From Sinorhizobium numidicum (GTDB lineage: Bacteria; Pseudomonadota; Alphaproteobacteria; Rhizobiales; Rhizobiaceae), in NCBI RefSeq assembly GCF_029892045.1, contig NZ_CP120367.1, forward strand, positions 992,001 to 1,056,000: a DNA stretch of 64,000 bases, given 5' to 3'. The translations under genes were made by a program, and so were the position numbers. Of the stretch, positions 61,994 through 64,000 are shown piece by piece; position 1 is the stretch's first letter, and every line of letters begins with the position of its first letter. The notes under the pieces are model-generated. The model made no database searches, was not told where the DNA came from, and worked only from the letters and a program-made list of their open reading frames with translations.

Positions 61994-63222
61994 TCGCTTT
62001 CAAAAAGCCCGATCAGCTGCCGGACGCTGGAATGATGATCGAATTCGGCACGCACGCGCTCTTCCGCCGCTCCCCCAAGCCGCCGGCGCAGATCGGGATC
62101 GCGTGCCAGTCTTTCGAGCGCCAAGGCAAACGCGCGGGGGTCCTCCGCGGGCACGAGGAGGCCGTTCCGACCGTCGTCGAGCAGCTCCGGTACGCCGGAG
62201 ACGGACGTCGAAACGCAGGCCAGGCGCTGGCTCGACGCTTCTACCAGCACATTCGGCAGGCCATCGCGATCGCCATTGTTAGCGATACGGCACGCCAACG
62301 CGAAGATATCGCTTCTGCGGTAGTGCACCAGCACGTCCTTCTGGTCGAGCGCACCGTTCCAGCTTACGCGACCCGCAAGGCCAAGCTCATCGGCAAGGGT
62401 CTGGAGTTCGCCCGTCAGATCACCCGCGCCGATGTGCTCGAAGCGCCAGTTGAGATCGGCGGGCAACAGCGAAAGCGCCTTGAGGAGGATATCGTATCCT
62501 TTCTTGGCGACGGCACGTCCGACGCTGACGATGTGAACCGGATCGCCGGGATCGGAACCGTCGCGGCGGGAATGATCGCCTTCGAAGACCGGGAACCGGT
62601 CGAGATCAAGGCCATGATAGCTCAAATGCACGCGGGACTTTTCGGCCGTTAGGCTTTGCAAATGCTCGAAGCCGTTGCGCGTACAGGTCACCGTCCAGCG
62701 GGCGCGCCCAAGTTTTTCGGAAAGTTCCCAATCCGCAGACGTCCAAATGTCCTTGGCATGCGCAGAGCAGGTCCAGGGGATGCCGGCGATGATGCTCGCA
62801 TAATCCGTCACCGATGCCGGTGTATGAATGAAATGCGCGTGAAGCCAGCTTGCGTCGCCGGGCCATTCTGCGGCAAGCACCAGCGCCTGACCAAAACGGC
62901 GGAAGCGATTGCGTGTCCTGTCGCGCCACAGATCCCGGAGGAACGGTCCCAATGCCCGCCAGAAACCGGCCTTCGGTGTCGATTTGAGCAATGCACGAAA
63001 CACACGCAAGGGCTCGTCATGCAGGTATTCCGGCAGGTAATACACCGAAGCGCGGATTTCGTCGTGAACGGGATGGCGCTTGGCATCGGTCGGACGGCGG
63101 AGGGCAACGAGCACCAGTTCGTGCCCCGCCTTTTCCAGGCCGAGCAGTTCCTGCGCAATGAAGGTTTCCGAAAGGCGGGGATAACCCTTCAGAACAACGG
63201 CAATCTTTCGATTTGACGACAC
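61975..63222 (-). CDS. Glycosyltransferase family 4
   Basis: Protein of 415 residues with a GT-B fold. The N-terminal part has GYPRLSETFIAQELLGLE, and the C-terminal donor domain shows IVSVGRAVAKKGYDILLKAL near 235 and DGLPNVLVEASSQRLACVSTSVSGVPE near 330, the GT4 E-x7-E region. It transfers an activated sugar to an unknown acceptor. It is four bases after the next upstream gene and overlaps the following one, part of a compact three-gene unit. Confidence 0.88.
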   Translation of the reverse strand: MSSNRKIAVVLKGYPRLSETFIAQELLGLEKAGHELVLVALRRPTDAKRHPVHDEIRASVYYLPEYLHDEPLRVFRALLKSTPKAGFWRALGPFLRDLWRDRTRNRFRRFGQALVLAAEWPGDASWLHAHFIHTPASVTDYASIIAGIPWTCSAHAKDIWTSADWELSEKLGRARWTVTCTRNGFEHLQSLTAEKSRVHLSYHGLDLDRFPVFEGDHSRRDGSDPGDPVHIVSVGRAVAKKGYDILLKALSLLPADLNWRFEHIGAGDLTGELQTLADELGLAGRVSWNGALDQKDVLVHYRRSDIFALACRIANNGDRDGLPNVLVEASSQRLACVSTSVSGVPELLDDGRNGLLVPAEDPRAFALALERLARDPDLRRRLGGAAEERVRAEFDHHSSVRQLIGLFESEWRNAP

Positions 63223-63226
63223 GGGT

Positions 63227-64000
63227 TCAGCTTGTCTTCTTAACGACGCTTAAGTGTTCTTTCGATCTGTGATCGAGCCAATCGCCGACGATTTCGGATA
63301 TGTGGACAAGGCCTTCGAGCCGCAGCCCGTTGGCGCCATGCGACGGCGGCGCGCGCTTGGGCAGCGCCTTCAGTGCGGCGGCGAATCTGAGCGGGTCTTC
63401 CGCCTCATGCGGGAGAAGCATTTCGACGAGGCCGAGCTCTGATGCGCGCTGGGCACGGATCAGTTGTTCCTCGCGCGGCTGCAGCCGCGGCACGATCAGC
63501 GCCGGCTTGTCGAAGGAAAGGATCTCGCAATAGGTGTTGTAACCGCCCATCGAGACGACACCCGTGGCGCCGGCGATCAGCTCCTCCATGCGATTGTCGA
63601 ACTCGATCATCTTGATGAAAGGAATGCGGCTGCCCTTCCTGATCAGCTTGTTGCGCTGCTTGGCGGGCATGTAGGGGCCGAGCACGACGAACGCGTTATG
63701 CGTGAGTTCCGGATCCTGCTGATAGGCATGGATGACATCATGAATGAGGTCGGCGCCGTCGCCGCCGCCGCCGGTCGTGACGAGGATGTAGTCTCCTTCC
63801 GGCTTGTGGCCGGGCAATCCGTCATGCGGCACGCTCCTTTGCAGGAAACCTACGAAATTCATGCGTTCGCGCACAGCCGTCGGCACTTCGAGATCCACCA
63901 GCGGATCGTAAAAATCCGGCGGGCCATACACCCAGACCGAATCGTAGAACTGCTCGATCTTGCGCATCGTGTCGCGACGCTTCCACTCGACTTCAAGCAG
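63227..64000 (-). CDS. Glycosyltransferase-like protein, partial (5' end beyond window)
   Basis: The reverse frame is open to the window edge (257 residues here). It contains ILVTTGGGGDGADLIHDVI, VVSMGGYNTYCEILSFDKPALIVPR and EEQLIRAQRASELG, the C-terminal donor half of MurG-like GT-B enzymes, and resembles the 60812 gene product (SQAGYNTVCDTLRAG). An internal Met at 63967 is not a likely start, since coding sequence continues upstream (LLEVEWKRRDT). It is probably first of, or within, the glycosyltransferase unit. Confidence 0.83.
   Translation of the reverse strand: MLEVEWKRRDTMRKIEQFYDSVWVYGPPDFYDPLVDLEVPTAVRERMNFVGFLQRSVPHDGLPGHKPEGDYILVTTGGGGDGADLIHDVIHAYQQDPELTHNAFVVLGPYMPAKQRNKLIRKGSRIPFIKMIEFDNRMEELIAGATGVVSMGGYNTYCEILSFDKPALIVPRLQPREEQLIRAQRASELGLVEMLLPHEAEDPLRFAAALKALPKRAPPSHGANGLRLEGLVHISEIVGDWLDHRSKEHLSVVKKTS

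Noticed and set aside
1..64000. CRISPR array, insertion sequences or integrated prophage
   Set aside because: No regularly spaced direct repeats, transposase or integrase frames, or phage structural genes were recognised.

Overview
The window looks like part of a replicon from a Rhizobiales alphaproteobacterium, most likely Sinorhizobium/Ensifer or a close relative. Reasons: GC-rich coding sequence with GGAGG-type ribosome sites; DUF982 and GcrA-like small proteins; many periplasmic-binding-protein sugar genes of the Gfo/Idh/MocA, UgpC and FCD-GntR types; and two copies of a palindromic intergenic element resembling the Rhizobium-specific intergenic mosaic elements. No rRNA, replication, conjugation or insertion-sequence genes were seen. 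Genus assignment is an inference from gene content.

Layout. 0-9 kb: a CapA-type phosphatase cut by the window edge, a purine permease, a class V aminotransferase, two small rhizobial proteins, an SRAP DNA-crosslink protein, a divergent ampR-like regulator/class A beta-lactamase pair, and a lone SIR2-domain protein. 9-29 kb: a large sugar-catabolic region. Its left arm (15.3 down to 9.2 kb) encodes two oxidoreductases, a DUF993 aldolase-like protein, an enolase-superfamily protein and a sugar isomerase. A TetR regulator separates it from a right-hand ABC sugar importer operon with two more oxidoreductases. Then come a VOC protein, an SMP-30 lactonase, a DHDPS-family enzyme, an FCD-GntR regulator, an IlvD/Edd sugar-acid dehydratase and a uronate dehydrogenase. 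Two different palindrome families in the intergenic spaces suggest that the parts are co-regulated.

28.8-36.7 kb: a phosphoesterase, a serine-tRNA-like gene with its own terminator, DUF982 and GcrA-like proteins, a LysR regulator with a divergent SDR/monooxygenase/DJ-1 operon, an OmpR/EnvZ-type two-component pair and an Ohr peroxidase. 37-52.5 kb: a decaying accessory region. Intact genes (Tat-exported alpha/beta hydrolase, membrane LuxR, DUF4114 protein, outer-membrane barrel, DipZ, DJ-1, tautomerase, VOC, cupin) alternate with pseudogenes: a truncated GlxA-type regulator, a LysR and an SDR each broken by one in-frame stop, a truncated NmrA-like gene, and three decayed copies or fragments of one epoxide-hydrolase-like family.

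52.9-64 kb: otsB-otsA for trehalose synthesis, then what looks like a cell-surface or glycan locus. It has an FkbM methyltransferase, a cyclic-nucleotide-binding protein, a 903-residue ABC-exporter-like protein whose ATPase motifs are all degenerate, a second methyltransferase and three overlapping glycosyltransferases, the last cut by the window edge. The degenerate exporter, with three tandem copies of a Q-loop-associated motif, is the most unusual object in the window.
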